Assembly (NCBI GenBank): GCA_013823945.1
Contig: PNMZ01000004.1
Span: 210,023-274,022, forward strand
DNA length: 64,000 nucleotides
Reading direction: 5' to 3'
Origin: a bacterium
GTDB lineage: Bacteria > Armatimonadota > Fimbriimonadia > Fimbriimonadales > Fimbriimonadaceae
Shown: one piece after another, positions 8,154 through 16,672 of the stretch
How positions within the stretch are numbered: the stretch's first letter is position 1
How the letters are laid out: every line of letters starts with the position of its first letter
Notes under the pieces: model-generated
The model's database searches: none
Told to the model about the DNA's origin: nothing
The model's input: the letters and a program-made list of their open reading frames with translations, nothing else
Position numbers and translations under genes: made by a program

Positions 8154-9554
8154 CTAGTTACTTTTGCCTTGGTCGAGGTGGACCATGGTGCCCATGAGGG
8201 TTTTTTCGGCGGAGCCGATGTCGCCGCGTTGGATCGCTTGCATCGCCATCGTGACTTCTTGGGCGTCGGCGGTTTTGCCTTGGGAGGTGAGGAGAGCCTG
8301 GGTTTTGGCGAGGTCGGCGAGGGCGGCATGGCTGGTGATGGCCTGGGTTTTGAGGCCCATGATGGTTTTTTCAACCACGCGGGAAGCGGCAGATATCTGC
8401 CAGGCGGCATCGACGCGGGGGTTGGGCTGGGCACCATAGCGGGTGGCATCGGCGGTGAATTCCATGACGAAATCCACGTCTACGACTTGGGTTCCGCCGG
8501 CGATTGATTCGTAGGTGAGTTTGCCGGAGGCGACGCGGTAATGCCCGAGCGGGTGGTTGTCGAATTCAAAATCGGCGACGACTTCGATCATTGCGCCTTT
8601 TTCGATGTCGGCGAGGTTAACGGAGATTTCGCGTTCACCGAGAGGGCCGGAATAGCCGGTGACGCCTTTGATGCTGACCCAGCGGGCGGCTTTGAGGTCG
8701 AACTTGAGGTTGACCCCGGTGGTGCTGACCATTTTGCTGAATTCGGTGCGGAAGATCTCGGGGATCATTTGGGGTTCGGGGATGTAATAGTAGTTTCCTC
8801 CGGCTTTTTTGGCCATGGCGGCGAGGAGTTCTTCGTTATATTCGGCTCCGAATCCGAGGTAGGTGGTGGTGATTCCGCGTTGTTTGATGTCGCCGGAATG
8901 GGCGACGAGGGGTTGGAAATCTTTTATTCCGGCGGTGGGTTCGCCATCGGTGAGGACGACCATGCGAGTGACGCGGCCGGTTTCGATGGCTTGGCTGAGT
9001 TGCTGGGAGCCAAGGGTAATGCCGTCGTATAGGTTGGTTGTGTAGCCAGGTTGGATTTGGGCAATACCGTTCTTGATGGCTTGCTTATCGGTGACGCGCT
9101 GGGGCGCCATGAGGACTTCGACGATTTCATCGAAGACGACGATGGAGAGGATGTCGGTGGGGCTGAGGAGGTCAACGAGCTGGTTGCAGGCTTGCTTGGC
9201 GTACTCAATGGGTTGGCCCTCCATGCTGCCGGATCGATCAATGACGAGGCAGAGGTTGAGGGGGGCTCTCTCGCCGGCGGTGGACATCCCGGGGAGGCCG
9301 CCGTCAGTGGGGGCGGTGATTTCGAGGAGGAATTGTTCGCGGGCGGGGCCGTTTGCCATGGTGGCGGTTCGGGTGGGGGTGAGAACGAAGCTGAGGGGTT
9401 GACTAGGGGAGAAGGCAACGGTGCGGTTTGGGTCTCCGGCGGTGGGTGGGGTGGTCATCGCCATTGTTTGATTGATGTTGGGGGTGCCGATCATGGTGCG
9501 GTTGGGATCGAGCGGAGGGGAAATGATGGTGCGGTTGGGGTCGTTTTGGTTCAT
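8154..9554 (-). CDS. VWA-domain protein with N-terminal PNRT repeats
   Basis: A von Willebrand A domain begins near residue 98 with a complete MIDAS start, LVIDRSGSM (Asp106, Ser108, Ser110), and continues to about residue 270 (VVLTDGEPTAG, YLGFGAEYNEELL). No signal peptide or membrane segment is seen, so it is probably cytoplasmic. The first 65 residues are disordered and hold repeated DPNRT[IMV]/NQT units with Thr at 9, 20, 30 and 45. It is last in an operon with two FHA-domain genes. FHA domains bind phosphothreonine peptides, so the repeats are candidate kinase targets (inference; no kinase gene is in the window). Confidence 0.88.
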   Translation of the reverse strand: MNQNDPNRTIISPPLDPNRTMIGTPNINQTMAMTTPPTAGDPNRTVAFSPSQPLSFVLTPTRTATMANGPAREQFLLEITAPTDGGLPGMSTAGERAPLNLCLVIDRSGSMEGQPIEYAKQACNQLVDLLSPTDILSIVVFDEIVEVLMAPQRVTDKQAIKNGIAQIQPGYTTNLYDGITLGSQQLSQAIETGRVTRMVVLTDGEPTAGIKDFQPLVAHSGDIKQRGITTTYLGFGAEYNEELLAAMAKKAGGNYYYIPEPQMIPEIFRTEFSKMVSTTGVNLKFDLKAARWVSIKGVTGYSGPLGEREISVNLADIEKGAMIEVVADFEFDNHPLGHYRVASGKLTYESIAGGTQVVDVDFVMEFTADATRYGAQPNPRVDAAWQISAASRVVEKTIMGLKTQAITSHAALADLAKTQALLTSQGKTADAQEVTMAMQAIQRGDIGSAEKTLMGTMVHLDQGKSN

Positions 9555-9560
9555 GGGGAG

Positions 9561-9566
9561 ATTATC
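9561..9566 (-). promoter_or_regulatory. -10 element of the VWA gene
   Basis: GATAAT on the minus strand ends six bases before the ATG at 9554, implying an internal leaderless promoter within the FHA/VWA gene cluster. Confidence 0.4.
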
Positions 9567-9619
9567 GGATGGTCGCTGGTTTTTATGACGCTTGAAGATG
9601 TGGTGATTGATTCATTGGG

Positions 9620-11035
9620 TTAAGGCGAAGAGTCGACCCGGAAAGAAGTTGAGCCGATTTTGATGGTGCTTCCAGTAGGGGCGGCGGCTTCGGGAATGCG
9701 TTGACCGTTGAGGTAGGTGCCGTTGGTGCTCCCGAGGTCTTTGATGTGGAGGCCGTTCGGGGTGGGGGAGATGAAGGCGTGGCGACGGGAGGTTTGGGGG
9801 TCGAAGCCGAGGTTGATGCCGGGGGATTCTCGTCCTGCTTCGGTGGGGGCGGTGATGGGGAAGCGTTGTCCGGTGAGGGGGCCGTCGAGGGCAACGAGGG
9901 TGTAAGTTGGATGAGGGTTTTGATTAGTAACACTGGTACCACTGGTTACACCTGTTTGCGCTCTTTGGTCAACCCCGCCCTGCCCTCCCCAATCTTGGGG
10001 AGGGAAATTCGCCAGACTAGCTGCAACAGTAGTGTCTGGGCCTAGATGACCACTTTGCTGGATTGCGTTGAGTGGAGTAGGGAGTTGTCCAGTGATGGGC
10101 TGGGGTTGAATGCGGCCTTCATGGATGCGGCGGGCGGCGGAGCCTTTGACGAGGAATTGGAGTTGGTGGGGGCCGATTTGGAAGAAGTCGCCGGGTTGGA
10201 GGGCGACTGGGGCAGACATCCGAACGCCTTGGTAGCCGGTGCCGATGGGGGAGCCGGCGTCGTGAAGGATGTATTGGGGGCCCTGGCGAGTGATGGTGGC
10301 GTGGAGCGGGGCGACGTTGTTGTCGCCGAAGAGGGGAACGTGAGCACGTTCGTCTCGTCCGAGGTGGGTTTGGGTGGCATCTATGGGCCACTCTTTGCCC
10401 TCGTTGCGTCCAACGATGAGGCGCACCCACGCCTGGCGGGTGGCTTGTTCGAGCCAAGCGGTGAAGAGTCCGACGGTGAAACCCATGAAGGGCCACATGA
10501 GGGCGCGTCCGGCGAATCCTGATTCTCCGCCAGCGGATATGATTTGACCGACAGTTGAACCGAGGGGGTCGAAGAATAGGCCTGCGATTCCGCCGCCAAG
10601 GAGTCCGCCGAAAGCTCCGGCAATGATGATCCGGGTGCGAAATTGGGTGACGCCAACGCCAGCTCCAAGGAACATTCCGATCATGGCGAAGGTGAGGGTG
10701 CGGGGAATGATGGGGAAGGGGCGGAGCGCCCACCCGGAACCGAAGAGGGCGTTGGAGAGAGTTCCGCCGATTTGGTATCCCAGAACGCCGCCGATGGTGC
10801 CGAAGACGGCTCCGAGGGCGAGGCCAAGGAGGATATTGCGGCGACCGCCTTTCAAGTAGCCTTGGTGGAACCCGGCGGCGAGTCCAGTGAAAAGCATGGC
10901 AATGATGACCATGCGGAATTCGGCGGCGGCCCAGTTGGGGCTTGCGAATTCTTTGGGGAGCATGGGCTCGGTGATGAGCCAGCCGATGAGTCCGGCGATG
11001 GCGCACAAAATGGCGCGTCCGAGCATTTTTCCCAT
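9620..11035 (-). CDS. Membrane protein with two C-terminal FHA domains
   Basis: The first 200 of 471 residues hold about six hydrophobic segments rich in Gly/Ala (for example LCAIAGLIGWLI, LLGLALGAVFGTIGG, IIIAGAFGGLLGGGIAGLFF). A first FHA-like domain lies near 218-300 (HLGRDERAHVPL, LHATITRQGP) and a second, more canonical one near 385-470 (AGRESPGINL, SRRHAFI, STNGTYLNGQRI). The linker between them contains a palindromic repeat insertion (protein positions around 345-357, PPQDWGGQGG). It is cotranscribed after the single-FHA gene with a six-base gap. Likely role: membrane-anchored reader of phosphothreonine signals; partners unknown. Confidence 0.88.
   Translation of the reverse strand: MGKMLGRAILCAIAGLIGWLITEPMLPKEFASPNWAAAEFRMVIIAMLFTGLAAGFHQGYLKGGRRNILLGLALGAVFGTIGGVLGYQIGGTLSNALFGSGWALRPFPIIPRTLTFAMIGMFLGAGVGVTQFRTRIIIAGAFGGLLGGGIAGLFFDPLGSTVGQIISAGGESGFAGRALMWPFMGFTVGLFTAWLEQATRQAWVRLIVGRNEGKEWPIDATQTHLGRDERAHVPLFGDNNVAPLHATITRQGPQYILHDAGSPIGTGYQGVRMSAPVALQPGDFFQIGPHQLQFLVKGSAARRIHEGRIQPQPITGQLPTPLNAIQQSGHLGPDTTVAASLANFPPQDWGGQGGVDQRAQTGVTSGTSVTNQNPHPTYTLVALDGPLTGQRFPITAPTEAGRESPGINLGFDPQTSRRHAFISPTPNGLHIKDLGSTNGTYLNGQRIPEAAAPTGSTIKIGSTSFRVDSSP
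9972..10006. repeat. Palindromic repeat inside the double-FHA gene, copy 1
   Basis: Core arms CCCTCCCCAA (9983-9992) and TTGGGGAGGG (9995-10004) around TC, with a flank AACCCCGCCCTG. The same unit occurs at 11345-11381. On the minus strand this copy is read as FPPQDWGGQGGV. Confidence 0.8.
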
Positions 11036-11041
11036 GATTTG

Positions 11042-12235
11042 TTATTCTTCGTATCGGAACGAAATGGTTCCGAATTGAACGGTATCTCCAGGATTGAGGA
11101 CGGTGGGAGAGGTGATCTTGGTTCCGTTGATGTAGGTTCCGTTGGTGGAGCCGGAATCTGAGACGGTGATTTGGTTAGCGTCGCGAGTGATTTGGGCGTG
11201 GGATCGGCTCACGCTGGATTCTCCGGCGAGAGTGAGGTCAGCGGATTCGCGACCGATGGATTGAGTGCCTTCAGGGACAAGGTGGATGTTTCCCTCGGGG
11301 GTGACGAGGCGGGGGTTTTTGGTTACGGCAATCGTCGGAGTGACAACCCCTCCCTGGCCCTCCCCAAGCTTGGGGAGGGAACTATCTTGGAGAACAATCT
11401 TTTGGAGGTCTTTCTTTGGTGGGTCAGCGGGAAGGGCACCGGTTGGGTCGGCGGGGTCTTGGGGTTTCAGCCCGGCTTGGTCAGCGAGTTTTTCGACGAC
11501 CTTCTGATTGTTTTTGTAGTACCAGTAGCCGGCGTATGCGAGTCCGCCGACAAAGGCGAGGCCGATCAGGTTTTGCAAAAGGGAAACGAAGGGGTTCTTA
11601 GCGTCGCTTGGCTTTGGTGCGGTTGGGGTTTCGTTGGTGACACCTGATTCTTCAGTTGCAGTGAATTCGGCATCAATGGGGATGTCAATCGTGAAAGCTC
11701 CAGCGGTTTTTGTTGCATCTCCCATGCCGGAAAGGCGGCTTTGATTTGAGTCGGCTTCATAGGTGATTTCATATGAGATCACGGAGTTTGGAAGGAACCG
11801 AATGGAGACCTGATTGTTGTTCTGGGCGGTGATCAGTTTTGTGACGACTTCCTTTCCAGAAGTCACTTTGAGATTGGCGGCGGGTATTACCCCCGACTTT
11901 GGGTTGAGTTGGAAAATTGTTTCGGCAACGAGGGTGAATTCGTCGGATTTGGGAGTGAATTTTTTGGTTTTGAGGACTTTGATGAGGTCGGCTGAAGCGG
12001 CCCGATTGATAGATGTGTCAATGACATAGACACGATAACCGTTGGGGTCTTCTGGGGCGGCGGCTTCGACGGATTTACCTTCGATGGGGAGGGGTGCTTT
12101 CGATTCGTCGGGTTTTTGGATGATATAGCTAAATCCTCCTTCGCCAGGCGGAGTGATGGTAAATGTCCGGACCGATTGGGCGAACGATAAGTTGGCAATG
12201 AAACAGAGGAGGAAGAGGAGGGCCGCTCGAATCAC
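11042..12235 (-). CDS. Exported single-pass protein with cytoplasmic-side FHA domain
   Basis: A signal peptide (MIRAALLFLLCFIANLSFAQ) is followed by about 190 residues of extracytoplasmic beta-rich sequence, a transmembrane helix near residues 222-240 (LIGLAFVGGLAYAGYWYY), a disordered linker and a C-terminal FHA domain (about 312-397: QSIGRESADL, SVSRSHAQI, GSTNGTYINGTKI). This topology puts the FHA domain in the cytoplasm. The linker contains copy 2 of the palindromic repeat, read as SLPKLGEGQGGV. The start overlaps the nnr stop by four bases. It could couple an envelope state to a phosphothreonine pathway (inference). Confidence 0.86.
   Translation of the reverse strand: MIRAALLFLLCFIANLSFAQSVRTFTITPPGEGGFSYIIQKPDESKAPLPIEGKSVEAAAPEDPNGYRVYVIDTSINRAASADLIKVLKTKKFTPKSDEFTLVAETIFQLNPKSGVIPAANLKVTSGKEVVTKLITAQNNNQVSIRFLPNSVISYEITYEADSNQSRLSGMGDATKTAGAFTIDIPIDAEFTATEESGVTNETPTAPKPSDAKNPFVSLLQNLIGLAFVGGLAYAGYWYYKNNQKVVEKLADQAGLKPQDPADPTGALPADPPKKDLQKIVLQDSSLPKLGEGQGGVVTPTIAVTKNPRLVTPEGNIHLVPEGTQSIGRESADLTLAGESSVSRSHAQITRDANQITVSDSGSTNGTYINGTKITSPTVLNPGDTVQFGTISFRYEE
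11345..11381. repeat. Palindromic repeat inside the FHA gene, copy 2
   Basis: Arms CCCTCCCCAA (11358-11367) and TTGGGGAGGG (11370-11379) around GC, flanked by AACCCCTCCCTGG. It differs from copy 1 at the centre and by one inserted G in the flank, which changes the frame in which the first half is read. Confidence 0.8.
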
Positions 12236-13761
12236 GATTCGATGAGTTTAGCCCGTGCGGCGGGCAAATGGGTAGCGACATCGCGGGCCGTGAATCCGAT
12301 GTGGCCAATTTCTTGGGCGCAGAGATCACCTGACAATCCATGCCAATACATTCCGGCGGCGGCAGCTTCGTCGGGGTGAAGCTCTTGGGCGAGGAGGGTC
12401 GCGATGACTCCGCTGAGAACATCGCCCATTCCGGCGGAGGCCATTCCCGAGTTACCAGTTTGGTTGACCATCATGGGATCGCTGTCGTTTGCAACAATGC
12501 TGTATGGTCCTTTGAGAAGAACAGTTTTTCCGAACTTTTTGGTCGCGGCGAAGGAAGATGAGAATCGGTCGGCCTGAATTTCCTCAACGGATTGTCCAAG
12601 GAGGCGAGCCATTTCGCCAGGGTGTGGAGTGAGAACGCACGGTGCAGCGGGAAGGTTTATGCCAGTACTCACAGCATTGAGTGCATCTGCGTCGATCACA
12701 CTGGGTACTTCCCAGCGATTCCAAAGACGAGTGAGGAAATCCTTTACTGGCGGTTCGTGGGTCATTCCCGGTCCGAACAGTGATGCGCTGAACTGCGCCT
12801 GGTGATGGAGAATTAAATCGGCGGCTTCGGGTGCGATTACTCCTTCTCTCTCTGGGAGGGGGAGGAGAGTTGCCTCGGGGATGTGGGCCATGACGGCTTG
12901 GCATACTGATTCAATCCCGGCAACGGTGATTAAACCGATTCCGGATCTGAGTGCGGCCTTGGCAGCGAGGATTGCGGCTCCTCGCATTTGGTTACTGCCA
13001 GCGACAATAAGGAGGCGACCGTTGGTGCCTTTATGGGAATCGCGGAATCGTTCGGGTAAGAGTCCGGCGACCCATTCTTTCTCAATGAGTTTGGCCGAAC
13101 AAGGAGTTGCGAGGAGCTCGGGTGGGAAGCCGATTTTTGCGACACTCCAATAGCCAGAATGTTCGAGCCCGACACCTTGGAATAGGAAGGGCTTCGGAAG
13201 ACCAAATGTGACGGTTCGGAGTGCCCAAACGCTTGCACCGAGATCCTGTCCTGAGTTGCAATCGAGTCCGGAAGGAACGTCCACACTTACGACAGGGACA
13301 CCGGATCGATTGATGGCTTCAATCGAATTTTTGACTGGGCCGTGGAGTTGACCTTCGGCACCAAGGCCTAGAAGCGCATCAATGATTAAATCATGGTGGC
13401 CAAGGCATTCGAGCTTGCGTTCAAAACGTGGATCAGAGGAGTAAATTGGGTGGACACCTTGGGCTTGGGCTTGGAGCATCTGGAGGCGACATTCTTCTCG
13501 TAAGTGAGATTCTTCGGCGGCAACGAGGCAATCCACATGGTATCCGTGTTCGAGGAGAATGCGTGCGGCGACAAATCCATCTCCGCCGTTATTGCCGTGT
13601 CCGCAGAAGACCATAACACGGCCGTGGCCCTTGAGAAGCTGGTCGGCAGCTTCGTATACAGCTAGTCCGGCCCGTTCCATGAGTACCATGGCAGGGACGC
13701 CGAACTCTTCTGTTGCCCGGCGGTCAATTTCTTGACTCTGCTCTTTGGTTGCTATCCACAC
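12232..13761 (-). CDS. nnr: Bifunctional NAD(P)H-hydrate epimerase / ADP-dependent dehydratase
   Basis: This metabolite-repair enzyme epimerises and dehydrates damaged NAD(P)H hydrates. The N-terminal YjeF domain (1-215) has GHGNNGGDGFVAARIL and DVPSGLDCNSGQ. The C-terminal ribokinase-like domain (about 225-505) has VAGSNQMRGAAILAAKAALR, CVLTPHPGEMARLLG and the anion-hole region GNSGMASAGMGDVLSGVIA. The 509-residue length fits the fused form. A GTG start is chosen because a TAGACT hexamer ends six bases before it. It heads the operon that continues into the FHA genes; the link is probably only transcriptional. Confidence 0.96.
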   Translation of the reverse strand: MWIATKEQSQEIDRRATEEFGVPAMVLMERAGLAVYEAADQLLKGHGRVMVFCGHGNNGGDGFVAARILLEHGYHVDCLVAAEESHLREECRLQMLQAQAQGVHPIYSSDPRFERKLECLGHHDLIIDALLGLGAEGQLHGPVKNSIEAINRSGVPVVSVDVPSGLDCNSGQDLGASVWALRTVTFGLPKPFLFQGVGLEHSGYWSVAKIGFPPELLATPCSAKLIEKEWVAGLLPERFRDSHKGTNGRLLIVAGSNQMRGAAILAAKAALRSGIGLITVAGIESVCQAVMAHIPEATLLPLPEREGVIAPEAADLILHHQAQFSASLFGPGMTHEPPVKDFLTRLWNRWEVPSVIDADALNAVSTGINLPAAPCVLTPHPGEMARLLGQSVEEIQADRFSSSFAATKKFGKTVLLKGPYSIVANDSDPMMVNQTGNSGMASAGMGDVLSGVIATLLAQELHPDEAAAAGMYWHGLSGDLCAQEIGHIGFTARDVATHLPAARAKLIES

Positions 13762-13767
13762 TTGGAT

Positions 13768-13773
13768 AGTCTA
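13768..13773 (-). promoter_or_regulatory. -10 element of nnr
   Basis: TAGACT on the minus strand ends six bases before the GTG at 13761; no ribosome binding site fits in the gap. Confidence 0.45.
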
Positions 13774-13811
13774 CGGAGTGAGGTGGGCGTAATGTTTCCG
13801 AGAAAGAGGGC

Positions 13812-14159
13812 CTATTCGTCAATCCGGCTGAAATAAAGAACCGTTACGTTGTGAGCCGGGGTGATGAACTCGCCATAAACTCGGCTTAGAAAACTGATCA
13901 TTTCATCTTGCGATCGGATCTCGGGGTTTTCGCGCTCGATGTCGCGGGGGCTGAGTTCGGAGATGCGTTTACACTCGACTCGGTCGAGAATGGCACTGTA
14001 AAGCATTTGCCTTCGTCCGAACCTTGGACCGATTGTGACCCAGACAACCATGCCCTCTTGGTACTTGTCGGTTTTGTCTCCGAGGCGAATTGTGGCGGTT
14101 TTCCGACCCGCTCGAAGCAACTCATCGTAGAGTTCGGCGTAAAAGTTGAGTGCGAACAT
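13812..14159 (-). CDS. ASCH-domain protein
   Basis: A 115-residue protein starting MFALNFYAELYDELLRAGRK. RKTATIRLGDK followed by EGMVVWVTIGPRF and VECKRISEL matches the ASCH fold, a PUA-like beta-barrel thought to bind RNA or modified nucleosides. The open frame extends upstream to 14552, but that region is compositionally unlike a protein and overlaps the hydrolase on the other strand, so the internal ATG at 14159 is taken. A TAAAAT lies 14 bases upstream. Substrate unknown. Confidence 0.8.
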   Translation of the reverse strand: MFALNFYAELYDELLRAGRKTATIRLGDKTDKYQEGMVVWVTIGPRFGRRQMLYSAILDRVECKRISELSPRDIERENPEIRSQDEMISFLSRVYGEFITPAHNVTVLYFSRIDE

Positions 14160-14222
14160 GACAGCGAGGCTAGATTTTAGCCAATTTTCGCTTGCTATGT
14201 CGCAACAAGGGAAAATGAGACA

Positions 14223-15107
14223 ATGCAAATACTGATCGCAGTGATTTTGACGGTAGTGGTTGTGGCGTTTTTGTTGTATTTGGGTGCTCAAATCGCGGCG
14301 GTGAAATTCAGTTTGCATCCGATACGAGTTCATCAATTCGTGAGTCCGGGAATGATGGGTTTTCAACAGAGTTCGTTTGAGGTTGAAGCTTCGGATGGAG
14401 TAGTTCTTCGGGGGTGGGTAGCGCACGGGGATGGTGAGACGGTGGTGATTTGCGCTCATGGTTACTTGGTCAATCGTTGCGAGTGGGTTCCGGTCGCGCA
14501 GACTTTGGTGCCAGAGGGGGCGACGATGGTGTTTTTTGACCATCGGGGGCATGGTCGGAGTGGAGCGGCAAAAGTGACGTTGGGTCGAGACGAGCGGCTT
14601 GATGTTTTGGCGGTGCGGGAGTGGGTGGGGAAGCAGTTTCCGGGCAAGAAAGTGGTTTTGATGGGAAGCTCGATGGGGGGTGTAGCGTGTGCGTTGGCGG
14701 CGGAAGAGTCAGGTTTTGAACTTGATGCGATGATTTTGGATGCACCGTTCCGGTCAATGAAGGAGGCAAGCGATGCTTGGTGGCTATTCTTAGCGGGCGA
14801 GATGGCGGCGAAGTGGATGCGTCCGACGGGATGGATCGGTCCGTGGTTTTTGGGTTTTCGTCCGGAGGATGTTAGGGTTGATCACGCGTTGGCCAAGTTA
14901 GATCCACGGATTCCGGTGTTGCTGTTTTTTGGAAGTGAAGATCCAATTGTTCCGCCGAGTTCAGCAAAGTTGTTAGAGGAGTCGGTGACGGGGCCGGTGC
15001 GAGCGGTGATGTTTGATGGTTCGACCCATGGTGCGGGTCGGTTACATCACCCAGAAGTATTCCGGACGGAGTTGTTGGGCTTTATGAGAGAGCATGAATT
15101 GTTGTGA
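14223..15107 (+). CDS. Membrane-anchored alpha/beta hydrolase
   Basis: An N-terminal hydrophobic helix (residues 2-22) anchors a 294-residue alpha/beta hydrolase. VVICAHGYLVNR gives the oxyanion region, GSSMGG the nucleophile elbow with Ser150, GSEDPIVPP the acidic residue and STHGAGR the His. The domain resembles the BEM46/YfhR-like peptidase or esterase group (DUF of the 'alpha/beta hydrolase fold' type). The substrate is unknown. It is divergent from the ASCH gene; the two probably share the 63-base intergenic region for regulation. Confidence 0.87.
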   Translation: MQILIAVILTVVVVAFLLYLGAQIAAVKFSLHPIRVHQFVSPGMMGFQQSSFEVEASDGVVLRGWVAHGDGETVVICAHGYLVNRCEWVPVAQTLVPEGATMVFFDHRGHGRSGAAKVTLGRDERLDVLAVREWVGKQFPGKKVVLMGSSMGGVACALAAEESGFELDAMILDAPFRSMKEASDAWWLFLAGEMAAKWMRPTGWIGPWFLGFRPEDVRVDHALAKLDPRIPVLLFFGSEDPIVPPSSAKLLEESVTGPVRAVMFDGSTHGAGRLHHPEVFRTELLGFMREHELL

Positions 15108-15113
15108 TTACGT

Positions 15114-15119
15114 TATAAT
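15114..15119 (+). promoter_or_regulatory. -10-like TATAAT upstream of the DUF433-like/purC/waaA unit
   Basis: A perfect TATAAT seven bases after the hydrolase stop. No matching -35 at 16-18 bases is visible. If used it would give a leader of roughly 110 bases to the gene at 15234. Confidence 0.35.
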
Positions 15120-15233
15120 TTGCAACAGTTTGGCGCGGCGTTGCGTCTGCAGATTACGTATTCAGTCCGGTTCCTTGGTGACAATGAGGTCGCATTAGGG
15201 GGATTGATAACCACGGAAGGTTGATCAGGAACA

Positions 15234-15734
15234 ATGGCGATTTCAGGTAACGAACATTGGATGCTGCCCCAATTGCGGCGATTAGCCCGGGCAAAGCCGG
15301 ATTCATTTGAACAGATTGCAGGACATATTCGGGAGTTTCATCCCGGGTTGTATGAGGAACTCTGCTTGATGGCAGTTGAGCATGGGGATTTGACTCAGGG
15401 CGATTGTGCGGTTTGTTTGGCGACTGACGTTTCTCACTTGGCGGTTCGATTAGAAATTTATCGCAATGATGCGGGAGATGCAGGCAATCCCATCTTGATT
15501 GAGGTTGATGAGAATGGGGTGGCTTGCCTAGTGGATAGTCGGATTTTCGTTTGGGAAATTGAGCGTGAGTTCCGAAAGCTAGGTTCCATTGAGGCGTTGA
15601 AAGATTCTTATACGGGTCTGACGGAAGGGGAACTTCGGGCGGCTTTGCGGTATGCGGAGCGGCATCCCGATGAAATTGCGCGAAAGATACGGGCCTACGA
15701 AGATCGGTTTGTTCGTTCAGAAGGTGCGGGCTAG
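15234..15734 (+). CDS. Uncharacterised protein with DUF433-like C-terminus
   Basis: A 166-residue soluble protein preceded by a good ribosome site (AGGAACA). The C-terminal LTEGELRAALRYAERHPDEI resembles the DUF433 helical motif found in antitoxin-like proteins, while the N-terminal part (QLRRLARAKPDSFEQIAGHI, EELCLMAVEHGDLTQGDCAVCL) is not recognised. No toxin-like partner is adjacent: the next gene is purC. A DNA-binding or antitoxin role is therefore only a suggestion. Confidence 0.75.
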   Translation: MAISGNEHWMLPQLRRLARAKPDSFEQIAGHIREFHPGLYEELCLMAVEHGDLTQGDCAVCLATDVSHLAVRLEIYRNDAGDAGNPILIEVDENGVACLVDSRIFVWEIEREFRKLGSIEALKDSYTGLTEGELRAALRYAERHPDEIARKIRAYEDRFVRSEGAG

Positions 15735-15765
15735 TTCCGCCTAGATTGGATGGGGAGTTTGGGGC

Positions 15766-15771
15766 TATTCT
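15766..15771 (+). promoter_or_regulatory. -10 element of purC
   Basis: TATTCT ends seven bases before the ATG at 15779 and supports that start over the in-frame TTG at 15746. Confidence 0.4.
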
Positions 15772-15778
15772 TTTTGAG

Positions 15779-16672
15779 ATGGCGGCGTTGCTTGGGACGG
15801 ATTTATTTCATTTGGGGGAGCCCCGGACGGGGAAAGTTCGGGAAGTTTACGACTTGGGAGATCAGTTGTTGATAGTGACGACGGATCGAATTAGTGCATT
15901 TGATGTTGTGATGGGGAATGGAATTCCGGACAAGGGGCGGATTTTGAACCAAATGAGTGCGTTTTGGTTCGAAAAGTTTGCTGAAGATGTTCCGCATCAC
16001 ATGATTTCGATTGATGACACGGCAGTTGCAGACGTGGTAGGTAGCTACCGTTCGGAATTGGCGGGTCGATGTATGGTGGCGAAGAAGGCACGTCCGCTCA
16101 CAATTGAATGCGTGGCCAGGGGATATATTGCGGGATCACTTTTTAAGGAATATCGAAAGGATGGCGGAAAGGTTCATGGGTTTAATTTGCCGGACGGTTT
16201 GCATGATGGAAGTCGGCTTCCCGAGCCAATTTTTACTCCGGCTACTAAAGCTGAGGAAGGGCACGATGAAAATATCTCGTTTGCACAAGCAGAGGATATG
16301 GTGGGGAGTGAGGTCGCGGCTCAGGTACGCGATTGGACATTGAAGCTTTATTCTCAAGCGGCGGAACACGCCGAAAAAGTGGGTTTGATTTTGGCGGATA
16401 CAAAGTTTGAATTTGGGCTGACGGATCGTGGATTAATTTGGATAGATGAAGCGTTGAGTCCGGATTCTAGCCGTTATTGGGAGGCTAATCTCTACCATCC
16501 AGGGGGGGCTCAACCGAGTTTTGATAAGCAATATGTTCGGGATTATTTGGAGACACTAGATTGGGACAAGACCTCGCCGGGGCCAGTATTGCCGGAGGAC
16601 GTGGTTTTGAATACTCGAGCGAAGTATGTTGAGGCGTTTGAGCGGATTACTGGGCGGACATTTGTGAATTAG
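15779..16672 (+). CDS. purC: Phosphoribosylaminoimidazole-succinocarboxamide synthase
   Basis: SAICAR synthase couples CAIR and aspartate using ATP in purine synthesis. The 297-residue protein has GKVREVYDLGDQLLIVTTDR, RISAFDVVMGNGIPDKG, the SAICAR signatures LTIECVARGYIAGS and LILADTKFEFG, and WIDEALSPDSSRYW. Length and motifs match the longer, yeast-like class rather than the 237-residue E. coli type. A TTG 33 bases upstream is in frame, but the ATG gives the normal N-terminus (MAALLGTDLFHLGEPRTGK). Its stop directly abuts the waaA ATG. Confidence 0.96.
   Translation: MAALLGTDLFHLGEPRTGKVREVYDLGDQLLIVTTDRISAFDVVMGNGIPDKGRILNQMSAFWFEKFAEDVPHHMISIDDTAVADVVGSYRSELAGRCMVAKKARPLTIECVARGYIAGSLFKEYRKDGGKVHGFNLPDGLHDGSRLPEPIFTPATKAEEGHDENISFAQAEDMVGSEVAAQVRDWTLKLYSQAAEHAEKVGLILADTKFEFGLTDRGLIWIDEALSPDSSRYWEANLYHPGGAQPSFDKQYVRDYLETLDWDKTSPGPVLPEDVVLNTRAKYVEAFERITGRTFVN

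Noticed and set aside
14160..14552. N-terminal extension of the ASCH open frame by 131 codons
   Set aside because: The added residues are His/Arg/Ser-rich and lie opposite the start of the alpha/beta hydrolase; the internal ATG at 14159 gives the normal domain length.
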